From: Polynucleobacter sp. 31A-FELB | Lineage (GTDB): Bacteria; Pseudomonadota; Gammaproteobacteria; Burkholderiales; Burkholderiaceae | Length of the DNA: 64,000 nt | Reading direction: 5' to 3' | Assembly (NCBI RefSeq): GCF_018882405.1 | Contig: NZ_JACVOO010000005.1 | Coordinates: 1-64,000, forward strand | Part shown: positions 36,888 through 49,932 of the stretch, one piece after another | How positions within the stretch are numbered: the first letter of the stretch is position 1 | Layout: each line of letters opens with the position of its first letter | Position numbers and translations under genes: made by a program | The notes under the pieces: generated by a model | Databases searched by the model: none | What the model was told of the DNA's origin: nothing | Seen by the model: only the letters and a program-made list of their open reading frames with translations

Positions 36888-38354
36888 TTATTTTAAATCT
36901 GCTGCTGCATCGCGCTTTTGATGCATCTCAAACTTAAATAATCTACATTCCAGCGGACCATTAAATAAAGGGGTGCGCTTGGACTCCTTAATGCGCAATT
37001 GACCTGGCAATGCCATGTCTGCCGTGAGTACAAAGACATTCCAACCACCAAAAGCATCCTTGAGGTGCTGACCAAATTGCCTTAAGAACTCGACAAATTT
37101 TGGATCTTGCTCTTCTTGAGCTTGTAACTTTTTAAGAGACTCGCGGCTAGAGCGTTTGGCACTCTGACGGCCAGTTTCTAAATTAAATGCATAGCGGTCT
37201 TCTGGCTCTTCGGCTTGCTCATAGGAGTCGCGCTCCATATCACCGCCCGTAGTGCGATCCTGACCTCTTCCACCCTTGATTACTAAGCGCTCACCATATG
37301 GAGGATTCAAGAGCATGACACCTTCATTAGCATTTGCTGGTGGCTTACTGGCCAAAGCGTCAATCTGACGAGTTACTGGCAAGCCAGGCAATTGAGCACG
37401 CTGCCAATTACCTTTAAACATCGCCACTAGGCGCTCATTAATATCGCCACCGCTAATGCCTAAAGATTCTGAATCTGGGAACTGTTTGCGCTTTTCCATC
37501 ATTTCGGCGTGTGCAGCATCCTTCAGGGAGCCCCAGCGCTTTTGTTCCGCAGCTTCGTTAAAGGGTTTCAGTCTTTGAAACCCAAAGCCATGAGCAGAGG
37601 TTACCAATGGACGATAAGCCAAGCGGCTTGGCTTAGCATCATCGCCATACATCCCAGCTCGAATCGCTCCTGGAGGAATAGCCAAAGCCATCTGCGCAGC
37701 TTCAATTAAAAAGGTTCCACTACCGCACATCGGATCAAATAGAGTTTGAGCTGGTTTCCAGCCGGTAATCGACAAAATTCCAGCTGCGAGATTTTCTTTT
37801 AAAGGTGCATCACCTTTTTCATCGCGCCAACCACGTTTAAATAAAGCTTCGCCAGAAGTATCCAAATAGATAGTGGCATGCGTTGCAGTTAGATGGGCTT
37901 GCACTCGCACATCCGGGAACGCAGTGTCAATACTTGGGCGATCGCCAGTCACATCGCGCAGACGATCCACAATCGCATCCTTGATCTTCAGAGTTGCGAA
38001 ATTCAAACTCTTAAGCGGGGAGCGATGCGCTGTGACATCAACGCGCAGAGTTTGTTTAGAAGAAAACCACTCCTCCCAAGCCAAGCCGCTAGCAAGCTTA
38101 TATAAGTCCTCTTCCTGGCGATATGGCGATTCCGCCATTTGCAATAAGACTCGGCTTGCAATACGTGAATGCAGGTTCAAGGCCATTGCAGCGGAAATAG
38201 GTGCTGCTAAGCCAACCCCACCAGTTGGACTGGTAGGCGTAGGATCAATCACCCAAGCGCCCAAAGCCTTACAGTCAGGGCGTTGTGCAATGCTTGCTAG
38301 CTCTTGTGCAAGAGGCACTTCCAGTCCACCAGGACAAACAACAAAAAATCTCAT
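36888..38354 (-). CDS. THUMP-domain class I RNA methyltransferase (RlmL/YcbY N-terminal type)
   Basis: The 488-residue protein has an N-terminal THUMP region (about 1-165), then a UPF0020 methyltransferase domain with FDPMCGSGTFLIEA (about 227-240) and the catalytic NPPYGERL. It resembles the m2G-forming half of RlmL (23S rRNA). After NPPYGER there is a charged insert of about 60 residues rich in Glu, Arg and Ser. It lacks the second (RlmK) half found in E. coli. Confidence 0.88.
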   Translation of the reverse strand: MRFFVVCPGGLEVPLAQELASIAQRPDCKALGAWVIDPTPTSPTGGVGLAAPISAAMALNLHSRIASRVLLQMAESPYRQEEDLYKLASGLAWEEWFSSKQTLRVDVTAHRSPLKSLNFATLKIKDAIVDRLRDVTGDRPSIDTAFPDVRVQAHLTATHATIYLDTSGEALFKRGWRDEKGDAPLKENLAAGILSITGWKPAQTLFDPMCGSGTFLIEAAQMALAIPPGAIRAGMYGDDAKPSRLAYRPLVTSAHGFGFQRLKPFNEAAEQKRWGSLKDAAHAEMMEKRKQFPDSESLGISGGDINERLVAMFKGNWQRAQLPGLPVTRQIDALASKPPANANEGVMLLNPPYGERLVIKGGRGQDRTTGGDMERDSYEQAEEPEDRYAFNLETGRQSAKRSSRESLKKLQAQEEQDPKFVEFLRQFGQHLKDAFGGWNVFVLTADMALPGQLRIKESKRTPLFNGPLECRLFKFEMHQKRDAAADLK

Positions 38355-38422
38355 GAGGCTAGCAATCTAAAAAGGGTGAAGTAAAAAATAAGAATAAACA
38401 AATAGTTGGTTGGGGGTCAGCG

Positions 38423-38848
38423 TTACGGCTTAATCACTACCAAGGCCGTCACTACTAACAGGAGAATGACAGGCACTTCGTTAAACCAACGGAACCAAAC
38501 TCCCGAACGGGTATTAACACCATTACGAAACTTCTTCAGCAAACTCCAGCATGCATGGTGATAACCAATGACTAGGATGACAAAGAACATCTTGGCATGC
38601 ATCCAAACCTCACCGGCGCCAATCTTGAAATGCAACCAAAGGGTTAAACCCAATAAGACGGCCGGTACTGCCAAAATTGTCATGAAACGAAAGAGGCGAT
38701 CAGCCATCCCAAGAAGACGTGCATACACTTCAGGATTTTTTTCATCGGCTAGATTTACAAAGATGCGTGGGAGGTAAAACAAGCCTGCGAACCAAGAGGC
38801 AATCAAGACAATGTGAAAAGTCTTAGTCCATAAATATGCGTTGCCCAT
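38423..38848 (-). CDS. hemJ: HemJ/CopD-family membrane protein, probable protoporphyrinogen IX oxidase
   Basis: The 141-residue protein has four membrane helices and matches the short HemJ form. A conserved histidine (His12 in TFHIVLIASWFAGLFYLPR) and HAKMFFVILVIGYHH are visible. HemJ oxidises protoporphyrinogen IX to protoporphyrin IX, so it belongs to the same pathway as hemL nearby. Confidence 0.88.
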   Translation of the reverse strand: MGNAYLWTKTFHIVLIASWFAGLFYLPRIFVNLADEKNPEVYARLLGMADRLFRFMTILAVPAVLLGLTLWLHFKIGAGEVWMHAKMFFVILVIGYHHACWSLLKKFRNGVNTRSGVWFRWFNEVPVILLLVVTALVVIKP

Positions 38849-38905
38849 AATGAATAGTTTCCGTTCTGTATTTTTTATCGTTCTTTAATCAGGATTGATT
38901 AAGTA

Positions 38906-38919
38906 CGCATTTAAATGCG
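38906..38919. repeat. 14-bp palindrome over the proA stop codon
   Basis: CGCATTTAAATGCG is a perfect palindrome spanning the last codons and TAA of proA. It could form a short hairpin with no loop or a cruciform; no T-run follows. It may be coincidental. Confidence 0.35.
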
Positions 38920-40197
38920 AATTTCGCCATGACCCATGACGATGTATTTGAGAGAAGTAAGGCCATCTAAGCCCACAGGGCCACGGGCATGTAATTTGTC
39001 ATTGGAAATGCCAATCTCAGCACCAAGTCCATATTCAAAGCCATCTGCAAAACGGGTGCTGGCATTGACCATCACGCTAGCACTATCGACTTCTCGTAAA
39101 AAGCGATTTGCTTGTGCTTGATTATTCGTAATGATGGCATCGGTATGTTTGCTGCCGTATTGCTCGATATGGCCCATTGCCTCATCCATATCGGCAACAG
39201 TCTTAATCGACAAAATTGGTGCCAAATATTCTGTTTGCCAATCTTCTTCAACTGCATTAACTAGATTTTTGAATCCCACAGCCTCAAGCGTGTTTCGGGT
39301 TTCCTCATCAACGCGCAACTCAACACCCTTATCTTGGTAAATCTTACAAAGAGCTGGCAACACTTGCGGCGCAATAGTTTTGTTGACCAGGAGCGTTTCC
39401 ATCGCATTGCAAGGTGCATAACGTTGGGTCTTGGCGTTATCGCAAACCTTAATCGCCATCGCGATATCTGCATCAGCATCAATATAGGTATGGCAGATGC
39501 CATCCAAATGCTTAATCATCGGTACGCGTGCCTCCGCCATCAAGCGGGCAATTAAACTCTTGCCACCGCGTGGCACGATCACATCAATATATTCAGTCAT
39601 GGTGATCATTTCACCAACAGCAGCGCGATCTGTAGTTGTCACAACCTGCACTGCATCCATCGGTAAATTAGCAGCATCCAAACCTTCTTGAATCAATTGC
39701 GCCAATAAAGCATTTGAGTCAATCGCTTCTGAGCCACCGCGCAAAATGACGGCATTACCAGATTTAAGACATAGCGCTGCCGCATCAATCGTGACGTTAG
39801 GGCGTGACTCATAAATAATGCCAATCACACCTAATGGCACTCGCATTTGACCAAGCTCGATACCGGAAGCCTGTTTTTGCAATGGCGTTATTTTGCCAAT
39901 CGGATCTTCGAGAGAAACAATTTGTTCCAAACCCAAGGCCATGGACTCAATTGTTTTCGGAGTCATAGTGAGTCGGTCAATAAATGCAGCATCTTGGCCA
40001 TTGGTTTTTGCTCGAGCAACATCGAGCGCATTCACTCGAAAAATTTCTTCAGAACGTTCACGAACCAACTTTGCAATATGCAATAAGGCCTTATTTTTCT
40101 GTTCGCTAGATGCCCGCGCCATTGCGCGTGAGGCCTGACGAGCACGTCGGCCAATATCTTGCATCATTTGCCCAATAGTATTTTTTGAATTGCTCAT
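38911..40197 (-). CDS. proA: Gamma-glutamyl phosphate reductase
   Basis: The 428-residue enzyme makes glutamate-5-semialdehyde for proline synthesis. It has the family motifs [27 protein letters not shown] and the catalytic cysteine in [12 protein letters not shown]. It follows holA by 62 bp on the same strand. proB is not in the window. Confidence 0.97.
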   Translation of the reverse strand: MSNSKNTIGQMMQDIGRRARQASRAMARASSEQKNKALLHIAKLVRERSEEIFRVNALDVARAKTNGQDAAFIDRLTMTPKTIESMALGLEQIVSLEDPIGKITPLQKQASGIELGQMRVPLGVIGIIYESRPNVTIDAAALCLKSGNAVILRGGSEAIDSNALLAQLIQEGLDAANLPMDAVQVVTTTDRAAVGEMITMTEYIDVIVPRGGKSLIARLMAEARVPMIKHLDGICHTYIDADADIAMAIKVCDNAKTQRYAPCNAMETLLVNKTIAPQVLPALCKIYQDKGVELRVDEETRNTLEAVGFKNLVNAVEEDWQTEYLAPILSIKTVADMDEAMGHIEQYGSKHTDAIITNNQAQANRFLREVDSASVMVNASTRFADGFEYGLGAEIGISNDKLHARGPVGLDGLTSLKYIVMGHGEIRI

Positions 40198-40259
40198 ATC
40201 TTTGCTATGTCTAAATTAATATTGTTTTATCTCAACTTCAATCTTCGCCCTAGATCTAT

Positions 40260-41321
40260 CTAGCGCAATAAGTTACCCACCAAACGCAAGCCATCCCAAG
40301 GATCTGCTGGCAATTCCGCCGCATGCAATCCTTTGGCCTGACGATCTAAGTCTGCAGCCACCTGCATCGCTCTGCGCAATTTCAAAGGCTGCACCCGTTT
40401 TAGAGCCATAGGATATAAACGCTCTTTATTGCCCCAGATGCGATTGGCACGCATTAAATTCTGAACCGACTCTCCTGCATCACTCGCCGCCTTCAGTTTC
40501 GATAGTATCCGAAGCTCTTCGGTTACGCTCCACAGAATCAAGACCAACGGCTCACCCTCACCTTTGAGGCCATCTAACATGCGATTAAGACGTGGCAGAT
40601 CGCCAGCCAACATCGCTTCAGTTAATTCAAAGACGTTATAGCGAGCCACCTTCAAAATGGCTGACCGAATTTGCTCTTCCGTCAGTACGCCAGTAGGATG
40701 CAACAAACCTAACTTCTGAATCTCTTGATGAGCAGCAATAAGGTTGCCCTCTACCTGCTCAGCAATGAAAGCTAAGGCGCGCTGCCCATCTGGACCTGAC
40801 TGCACTTCTTGCCCTTGCTTCTTGAGTCGTCCTGCAATCCATTGTGGCAATTGGCTTCTGTCGAGGGAATCCAATTGAATAGCCATGCCCACTTCATCTA
40901 AAGCGCTAAACCAGGCAGAGGTCTTGGTCTTGCCATCTAATTTGGGCAAGATGATGCAAAAAATAGTGTCTGGTCCTTCGGGTCCTAGTGGCTGAGACTC
41001 GATTTGAGCGGAGAACTGCTTGAGTGCGTCCGCACCATCACGGCCAGGCTTACCTGTTGGTATACGTAACTCTACCCAGCGCTTGTCTCCAAACAAAGAC
41101 ATGGTTTGGCCGGCACTTAGTAAAGCGCTCCAATCAAACCCACGCTCTTGCAATAAGACTTCACGATCGGTGTAACCCATTTTTTTCGCAGTAGCGCGCA
41201 GCTGATCCATCGCCTCCATCATGAGGAGGGGCTCATCACCACTAAATATGTAGAGCGGCTTTAAAGAAGCCGCTGAATTAAGTGACTTCAAATGAACCTG
41301 CAAGGCATCGCTCTTAACCAT
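40260..41321 (-). CDS. holA: DNA polymerase III, delta subunit
   Basis: The 353-residue protein has the delta-subunit layout: N-terminal ATPase-like region starting PLYIFSGDEPLLMMEAMDQLR, a middle domain, and an all-helical C-terminal collar domain with WGNKERLYPMALKR. Delta opens the beta clamp in the clamp loader. It lies directly after lptE, the usual leuS-lptE-holA order. Confidence 0.95.
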   Translation of the reverse strand: MVKSDALQVHLKSLNSAASLKPLYIFSGDEPLLMMEAMDQLRATAKKMGYTDREVLLQERGFDWSALLSAGQTMSLFGDKRWVELRIPTGKPGRDGADALKQFSAQIESQPLGPEGPDTIFCIILPKLDGKTKTSAWFSALDEVGMAIQLDSLDRSQLPQWIAGRLKKQGQEVQSGPDGQRALAFIAEQVEGNLIAAHQEIQKLGLLHPTGVLTEEQIRSAILKVARYNVFELTEAMLAGDLPRLNRMLDGLKGEGEPLVLILWSVTEELRILSKLKAASDAGESVQNLMRANRIWGNKERLYPMALKRVQPLKLRRAMQVAADLDRQAKGLHAAELPADPWDGLRLVGNLLR

Positions 41322-41340
41322 GCGATTTGCTCGTCATTCT

Positions 41341-41868
41341 TTAAAAGCTTTTAGCCTGTGGCGCTCTACCAGATGCAGAAACACGACGCAGAATCTGTAT
41401 CGCAAGATCTTTACGCATCTGAGTCAAAAACTGCTGCATTTGGACATCAGTCGCCAAAACAGTGGATACCGAGAAGTCCATATCTCGAGTCATGTAGATT
41501 TCAGCTTCAGGCACGACATCAGCCCCAGCATTGTCATAAGCTCTAAATCCAACGCGAATGTTTAAGCGATAGGCAGAAACTTGGCCATTTGAGTTATAGG
41601 CCAAGATCTCACGACCATTCACATCGTTAGTGATTTCCAAGATGAGATCTGCATCTTTAGGATTAATTGCGACCTTTGCATCGGTGCCGGTCAAGATAGC
41701 TGTTTGCAAATCAGCTCGTAATGGTGGCGATGGGTTGCCGGTAATTGCGATAACCTTAAATGGCAAATCAACCATGCCACGCACGCGATAGCCGCAGGCG
41801 ATCAAACCACTGACAGGAGCCAAGGCCAGAAACCCAAGCATGGTACGTCGAAGGTGATTTACGCGCAT
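41341..41868 (-). CDS. lptE: LPS-assembly lipoprotein LptE
   Basis: The 175-residue precursor has a lipobox LIAC (lipidated Cys25) then GYRVRG, the standard LptE opening. The body is an alpha/beta domain. LptE plugs the LptD barrel that inserts LPS into the outer membrane. It is 35 bp after leuS and 19 bp before holA. Confidence 0.93.
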   Translation of the reverse strand: MRVNHLRRTMLGFLALAPVSGLIACGYRVRGMVDLPFKVIAITGNPSPPLRADLQTAILTGTDAKVAINPKDADLILEITNDVNGREILAYNSNGQVSAYRLNIRVGFRAYDNAGADVVPEAEIYMTRDMDFSVSTVLATDVQMQQFLTQMRKDLAIQILRRVSASGRAPQAKSF

Positions 41869-41903
41869 GTGTTTAGTTTCTATTCAAAGTAATTTGCAAC
41901 GAT

Positions 41904-44576
<2,673 letters not shown>

Positions 44577-44608
44577 TCAATACAACTCTTTTCTTCTACT
44601 CTGTTTTA

Positions 44609-45418
44609 CTAAACTGATTTACGCAGGCCAAGAACATCTTGCATGTCATACAAGCCGGAATTCTGAGTCTGCAAGAAACGTGCAGCGCGCAATGAACCTT
44701 GCGCATAAGACTGGCGGCTCGAAGACTTGTGGCTAATCTCAATGCGCTCACCCTCACCTGCAAATAAGACGGTGTGATCGCCCACAATATCTCCACCACG
44801 AATAGTGGCAAAACCTATCGAACCGGCTTTACGCTCGCCGGTATGACCTTCGCGGGCATACACAGCAACATCGTCTAATTTTTCACCAAGCGCATCCGCA
44901 ATCACTTCACCCATTCGCAGTGCGGTGCCTGATGGAGCATCGACCTTATGGCGATGGTGGGCTTCAATGATTTCAATGTCGTAACCTTCGTTCAACATCT
45001 TGGCAGCAATTTCTAATAATTTGAATGTGGCATTCACGCCCACACTCATGTTTGGAGCAAACACGATGGCTAAATTTGCGGATGCTTTCTTCAGGCTATC
45101 GATTTGTTCTGGACTCAGACCAGTGGTTCCGATAATCATTTTGCTGCCGGTCTTTTGCGCTACAGCTAAATGGGCCATCGTGCCTTCTGGTCGAGTGAAG
45201 TCAATTAAGAATTCAGCGCCACTCAAGGCCTTAGCAATATCCGATGTAATGGATACGCCAGTTTTTTTACCCAAGAACGCACCAGCATCTTCACCTAATA
45301 GCGGGCAAGACTCATGCTCTAAGGCACCAACCAACTCAGCATCCGAGAAATTGAGTACGGCCTCGATCAACATTTTTCCCATGCGGCCGGTTGCACCAGC
45401 AATTGCGATTTTCATCAT
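44609..45418 (-). CDS. dapB: 4-hydroxy-tetrahydrodipicolinate reductase
   Basis: The 269-residue enzyme of the lysine/diaminopimelate pathway has the NAD(P)H motif [13 protein letters not shown] and the substrate motif [16 protein letters not shown]. It starts MMKIAIAG; either Met is possible (45418 or 45415). It is 64 bp after bamE. Confidence 0.97.
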   Translation of the reverse strand: MMKIAIAGATGRMGKMLIEAVLNFSDAELVGALEHESCPLLGEDAGAFLGKKTGVSITSDIAKALSGAEFLIDFTRPEGTMAHLAVAQKTGSKMIIGTTGLSPEQIDSLKKASANLAIVFAPNMSVGVNATFKLLEIAAKMLNEGYDIEIIEAHHRHKVDAPSGTALRMGEVIADALGEKLDDVAVYAREGHTGERKAGSIGFATIRGGDIVGDHTVLFAGEGERIEISHKSSSRQSYAQGSLRAARFLQTQNSGLYDMQDVLGLRKSV

Positions 45419-45482
45419 TTGTATCTTCGTTTCTTATTCAAGGTTGTCGAAAAAGCCGCTCGACATCAACACAACTTTATCT

Positions 45483-46202
45483 TTACTTTGCTTCACTAGC
45501 CTGCGGAACATTGAGAGCGCCAGGACCCAAGGGTTGAGGATCAGGCTGGGCATCTGGTGATTCTTTTGAAAAACTAAAAAAGTCCCAAAAGGAACTACTA
45601 GCGGGAGCCGCAGGCACAGGCGCCCCAGCGGGCAAATTATTGGTTGGGCTAGGCACCAGCAACTCTGGCTGCTGCAAAGGCGCAGTTACTGGAGGCTTGT
45701 TCGAGCCCGTCATGACATCCCAGAATGAACGCTTAGTTTTTGCATAGCCATCAATCTCGGCAACCAACTCCACTTCAGTTGGCAAGGCATCGCCTTGGAA
45801 CTTAACTAATTTATCGCCTTCAAAAAACACGGTGACGCGACGCTCTTTACCCATCACCTGACCAGAACGCTTGAATTCAAAAACATAGTCCCAACGATTG
45901 GCGTGGAAATAACTAGCCAGTAAAGGTGTTCCCAAAATTTGACGAACTTGTTCGCGACTCTGACCTACTTGCAGCTTGGCGTATTGCTCACTAGAAATAA
46001 AGTTTCCCTGCACCACATCAGGGACGTAAGGTCTAAAGACTTTATTCATCCAGGCGCGCTGGGTTTCATCTACGGCGCTAGTACAGCCGGTAACGATCAT
46101 CACCGAACTAACAGCGGCAATAACTAACCCAGACCGAGCGAGGCCAAAAACCCCAAAAATGGAGTTCAATAGACGAGTAAAAAGTTGAGGGCAATTTTGC
46201 AT
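45483..46202 (-). CDS. bamE: BamE, outer-membrane assembly lipoprotein with a long C-terminal extension
   Basis: The 239-residue precursor has a long signal ending in lipobox VTGC (Cys40 from ATG 46202). The BamE core at about 66-140 follows, with QVGQSREQVRQILGTPLL-like residues and WDYVFEF. BamE stabilises the BAM complex. After residue 155 there is a Pro/Ala-rich tail absent from short BamE proteins, with the motif SFWD twice (159-162 and 204-207). Longer upstream frames overlap fur; ATG 46202 or ATG 46217 leaves a short divergent gap. Confidence 0.92.
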   Translation of the reverse strand: MQNCPQLFTRLLNSIFGVFGLARSGLVIAAVSSVMIVTGCTSAVDETQRAWMNKVFRPYVPDVVQGNFISSEQYAKLQVGQSREQVRQILGTPLLASYFHANRWDYVFEFKRSGQVMGKERRVTVFFEGDKLVKFQGDALPTEVELVAEIDGYAKTKRSFWDVMTGSNKPPVTAPLQQPELLVPSPTNNLPAGAPVPAAPASSSFWDFFSFSKESPDAQPDPQPLGPGALNVPQASEAK

Positions 46203-46245
46203 GGCAGGCCGTATCATTAAGACATTGATTTTAGCTCCCAAACCC

Positions 46246-46704
46246 ATGAATATGAACCAAAACCCGACTCCAGCAGATTTACGCGACATTGGCCTCAAGG
46301 CGACCGGTCCACGCATGAAAATCCTGGACTTTTTTCATCAAAATGGTGGCACGCACTTTAGCGCCGAAGACGTCTTTATGGCCTTGGCCAAGGATGACAA
46401 AGAAATTGGCTTGGCCACGGTATACCGGGTACTCACCCAGTTTGAACAAGCAGGGCTCTTGCTCCGCAGTCATTTTGAGTCTAGTAAAGGCGACAGCAGG
46501 GCTATTTATGAGCTCAATGAAGGACAGCACCACGACCACTTGGTTTGCCTGGATTGCGGCCACGTGGAGGAGTTTGTCGATGAGGCAATTGAGAAAAGGC
46601 AACGCGATATTGCCAAAAACCTCGGTTTTAAGCTCCAAGAGCACTCTTTAGCGATGTATGGCCACTGTCAAAAGAAGAATTGTCTGAATAAGCCAAAGTC
46701 CTAA
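46246..46704 (+). CDS. fur: Ferric uptake regulator
   Basis: The protein has the winged-helix N-terminal region (LKATGPRMKILDFF, then LATVYRVLTQFEQAGLL) and the metal-binding part HHDHLVCLDCGHVEEF with CxxC, plus GHCQKKNC near the end. Fur represses iron-uptake genes when loaded with Fe2+. ATG 46246 or 46252 gives the usual length; the longer frame from 46201 would collide with the bamE start. No clear Fur box is seen in the short shared promoter gap. Confidence 0.95.
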   Translation: MNMNQNPTPADLRDIGLKATGPRMKILDFFHQNGGTHFSAEDVFMALAKDDKEIGLATVYRVLTQFEQAGLLLRSHFESSKGDSRAIYELNEGQHHDHLVCLDCGHVEEFVDEAIEKRQRDIAKNLGFKLQEHSLAMYGHCQKKNCLNKPKS

Positions 46705-46731
46705 TCTAGGAAGATAAGCACAAATAATGAC

Positions 46732-46757
46732 AAAAGACCTCAATTGAGGTCTTTTTT
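46732..46757. terminator. Bidirectional terminator between fur and gap
   Basis: AAAAGACCTC (46732-46741) pairs perfectly with GAGGTCTTTT (46746-46755) with a 4-nt AATT loop, and T-runs exist on both strands. It can stop both fur (plus) and gap (minus) transcripts. Confidence 0.85.
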
Positions 46758-46809
46758 ACATATAAAACAAGATGTTAAGCGCTTTTAACCTTAAAACCTC
46801 ATCAATTTC

Positions 46810-47838
46810 TTACTTTACAGCCATCAATGCTTCAGCAGCATTGAGCATTTGGACTGAATAGCCCCACTCGTTGTCGTACCAAGCCAAGACTTTGACCAAC
46901 TTGCCATCTGCTGATACGCGAGTCTGGGAAGCATCGTAAATACTTGGGCGTGGATCGTGATTGAAGTCGATGGAAACCAAAGGCAAGGTATTGAAACCCA
47001 AAATACCCTTCAATTCACCTTCACTCGCTGTTTTGAGGATAGAGTTCACTTCGTCCACGCTGGTAGCGCGGCTGGCAGCAAAGGTTAAGTCCACAACAGA
47101 AACGTTAATGACAGGCACGCGCATTGCAAAACCGTCAAAGCGTCCTGCTAAAGCTGGCAATACTAAGCCAACCGCTTTTGCAGCGCCAGTCTTGGTTGGG
47201 ATCATGCTGGTCACAGCAGAACGCGCACGGCGCATATCCTTGTGATACACGTCAGTCAGAACCTGATCATTTGTAAACGCATGAATCGTGGTCATCAAAC
47301 CAGACTCGATACCAATCTTTTCTAGTAATGGCTTAACCAAAGGTGCTAGACAGTTAGTTGTACAACTTGCGTTAGAAACCACGACATCGCTTGGTTTGAG
47401 AACTTGCTGATTCACACCGTAAACGATTGTGGCATCCACATCCTTTTCACCCGGAGCGGAAATCAGCACTTTCTTCGCGCCCTGAGCAATATGCACCATG
47501 GCTTTTTCTTTTGAAGTGAATTTGCCTGAGCACTCGAGCACCAAGTCCACACCCAATTCACCCCAAGGGGTTTCTAAAGGATTGCGGGTAGAGAACATCT
47601 TGATGCGATCGCCGTTCACCACCATGCAATCGCCATCCACTTTTACTTCAGCAGGAAAACGGCCGTGCGCAGAATCATATTGCGTCAGATGTGCATTGAT
47701 ATCGATATCACCCATCGCGTTAATTGCGACGATTTTGATATCACGTCTTGGCTTGCCATTGACTTGATCTTCATACAAAGCACGTAAGACCATGCGACCA
47801 ATACGACCATAACCGTTAATTGCGACACGAATTGTCAT
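46810..47838 (-). CDS. gap: Glyceraldehyde-3-phosphate dehydrogenase
   Basis: The 342-residue enzyme has the NAD-binding start [17 protein letters not shown] and the catalytic cysteine in [12 protein letters not shown] near 157. It runs the central step of glycolysis or gluconeogenesis. It follows tkt by 56 bp on the same strand, the usual tkt-gap pairing, giving a carbon-metabolism unit. Confidence 0.97.
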   Translation of the reverse strand: MTIRVAINGYGRIGRMVLRALYEDQVNGKPRRDIKIVAINAMGDIDINAHLTQYDSAHGRFPAEVKVDGDCMVVNGDRIKMFSTRNPLETPWGELGVDLVLECSGKFTSKEKAMVHIAQGAKKVLISAPGEKDVDATIVYGVNQQVLKPSDVVVSNASCTTNCLAPLVKPLLEKIGIESGLMTTIHAFTNDQVLTDVYHKDMRRARSAVTSMIPTKTGAAKAVGLVLPALAGRFDGFAMRVPVINVSVVDLTFAASRATSVDEVNSILKTASEGELKGILGFNTLPLVSIDFNHDPRPSIYDASQTRVSADGKLVKVLAWYDNEWGYSVQMLNAAEALMAVK

Positions 47839-47894
47839 TCCATTCCCCTTACTAATTTTGAATTCCTAAATAAATACCTTGCTTCTTGTCTGTT

Positions 47895-49889
47895 CTATTT
47901 CTTTGCGATGCATTGCTTCACAGTTTTAGCAATCTGATCGACTGTTAAACCAAAATATTCATAGAGCACAGGTGCTGGAGCTGATTCACCAAAAGTATCA
48001 ACACCGTGTACTGCTGCACAACCATACTTCCACCAGAAATCAGTCACACCTGCTTCAACAGCAATGCGCGGAATGTCGGCCGGCAAGACTTTTGCTTTGT
48101 AAGTAGCATCTTGTTGATCGAACACGGTAGTTGATGGAATTGACACCACACGAATTCCAAAACCTTCACCTTCTAAACGCTCTGCAGTTTGTAAGGCCAA
48201 AGCAATCTCAGATCCTGTAGCAATAATCACTGCATCGATTTTGGATTTCTTAGGGTCACGCAAAATATATCCACCGCGTGCAATATCTTTTACTTGCTGG
48301 CTATTGCGCGACACAAATGGGCAGTTTTGACGACTGAAGATCAAGGCGCTTGGGCCATGCTTACGTTCAATCGCAGCGCCCCATGCAACCGCACTCTCAG
48401 TGGTGTCACATGGACGCCAAACCATCAAATTCGGAATGAGGCGCAAGCTTGCTACGTGCTCAACAGATTGGTGAGTTGGGCCATCTTCACCCAAGCCAAT
48501 AGAGTCATGCGTAAAGACAAAGATGCTGCGCAACTTCATTAATGCAGCCATGCGCAATGCGTTGCGGCTGTAATCAGAGAAAGTTAGGAATGTTCCACCA
48601 AATGGAATATAGCCGCCATGCAAAGCGATGCCATTCATGATGGCGCTCATACCAAATTCGCGCACACCGTAATTAATGTGGTTACCCCATTGGTCACCAC
48701 GTACAGCTTTACATGAAGACCAGTTGGTTAAATTAGAGCCCGTTAAGTCGGCAGAGCCGCCCATGAATTCTGGTAATGCAGGAGCTAATGCCTCGATGGC
48801 ATTTTGACTTGCCTTGCGAGTAGCAATGGTTTCCGCTTTGGTTTCGCAAGTTTTTAAATAAGCATCTAAAGTTTTAGAGAAATCTTTAGATAAGTCGCCC
48901 TGCATACGGCGCTGTAATTCAGAGGCCAACTCTGGATATTTATTTTTGTAGGCCTGGAATTCTTTATTCCACTCATGCTCAGCAGCTTGACCACGTTTCT
49001 TGAAATCCCAAGCATCGTAAATATCTTTCGGAATTTCAAACGGGGCATACGGCCAGTTCAAGGCAACACGAGTTGCTGCAATTTCTGCTGCGCCCAATGG
49101 GGAACCATGCACCTTATCGCTGCCAGCCATATTCGGCGAACCTTGACCAATCGCTGTCTTGCAACAGATCAAGGTAGGCTTGTCGCTCTTTTTGGCTTTA
49201 GCAATTGCACTAGATATAGCCTCTGCATCATGACCATCCACATCGCGCAGAACATTCCAGCCATAAGCCTCAAAACGCTTAGGCGTATCTTCGTTAAACC
49301 AAGACACCACTTTGCCATCAATGGAGATACCGTTGTCATCCCATAGTGCAATCAATTTATTGAGTTTGAGTGTGCCAGCCAATGAACACACTTCATGACT
49401 AATACCCTCCATCAAACAACCATCACCCAAAAATACATAGGTGTAGTGATCAACAATATCGTGACCTGGGCGATTAAATTCTTGCGCTAATAATTTTTCA
49501 GCAAGCGCCATACCCACTGCGTTTGAAATCCCCTGGCCCAAAGGACCAGTAGTTGTTTCTACTCCAGGAGTAATTCCATATTCAGGATGCCCAGGAGTTT
49601 TGCTATGCAACTGACGGAAATTTTTCAGCTCGCCAATTGGTAAGTCGTAACCCGTGAGATGCAGTAAGGAATACAACAACATCGAGCCGTGACCGTTTGA
49701 TAAAACAAAGCGATCGCGATTCATCCAATGCGGATCAGTTGGGTTATGTTGCAAATGCTCGTTCCAAAGACCAACTGCAATATCGGCCATACCCATTGGC
49801 ATTCCAGGGTGACCAGAATTGGCTTGTTGAACTGCATCCATGGATAAAGCACGAATGGCGTTTGCCATACGAATTTGAAGGTTTGACAT
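47895..49889 (-). CDS. tkt: Transketolase
   Basis: The 664-residue thiamine-diphosphate enzyme has [25 protein letters not shown] features near the start, the cofactor motif [12 protein letters not shown], and [11 protein letters not shown] in the pyrimidine domain. It transfers two-carbon units in the pentose phosphate pathway. It is divergent from rsmE. Confidence 0.98.
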   Translation of the reverse strand: MSNLQIRMANAIRALSMDAVQQANSGHPGMPMGMADIAVGLWNEHLQHNPTDPHWMNRDRFVLSNGHGSMLLYSLLHLTGYDLPIGELKNFRQLHSKTPGHPEYGITPGVETTTGPLGQGISNAVGMALAEKLLAQEFNRPGHDIVDHYTYVFLGDGCLMEGISHEVCSLAGTLKLNKLIALWDDNGISIDGKVVSWFNEDTPKRFEAYGWNVLRDVDGHDAEAISSAIAKAKKSDKPTLICCKTAIGQGSPNMAGSDKVHGSPLGAAEIAATRVALNWPYAPFEIPKDIYDAWDFKKRGQAAEHEWNKEFQAYKNKYPELASELQRRMQGDLSKDFSKTLDAYLKTCETKAETIATRKASQNAIEALAPALPEFMGGSADLTGSNLTNWSSCKAVRGDQWGNHINYGVREFGMSAIMNGIALHGGYIPFGGTFLTFSDYSRNALRMAALMKLRSIFVFTHDSIGLGEDGPTHQSVEHVASLRLIPNLMVWRPCDTTESAVAWGAAIERKHGPSALIFSRQNCPFVSRNSQQVKDIARGGYILRDPKKSKIDAVIIATGSEIALALQTAERLEGEGFGIRVVSIPSTTVFDQQDATYKAKVLPADIPRIAVEAGVTDFWWKYGCAAVHGVDTFGESAPAPVLYEYFGLTVDQIAKTVKQCIAKK

Positions 49890-49932
49890 CGTAAATTGGG
49901 TCTCTAGGAAATTAATTAGCTATATTTCAGTA

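Noticed and set aside
37873..38370. 165-residue plus-strand open frame
   Set aside because: Antisense to the THUMP methyltransferase; its composition follows from the opposite strand.
45000..45560. 186-residue plus-strand open frame
   Set aside because: Antisense to dapB and the end of bamE, both well supported; no domain recognised.
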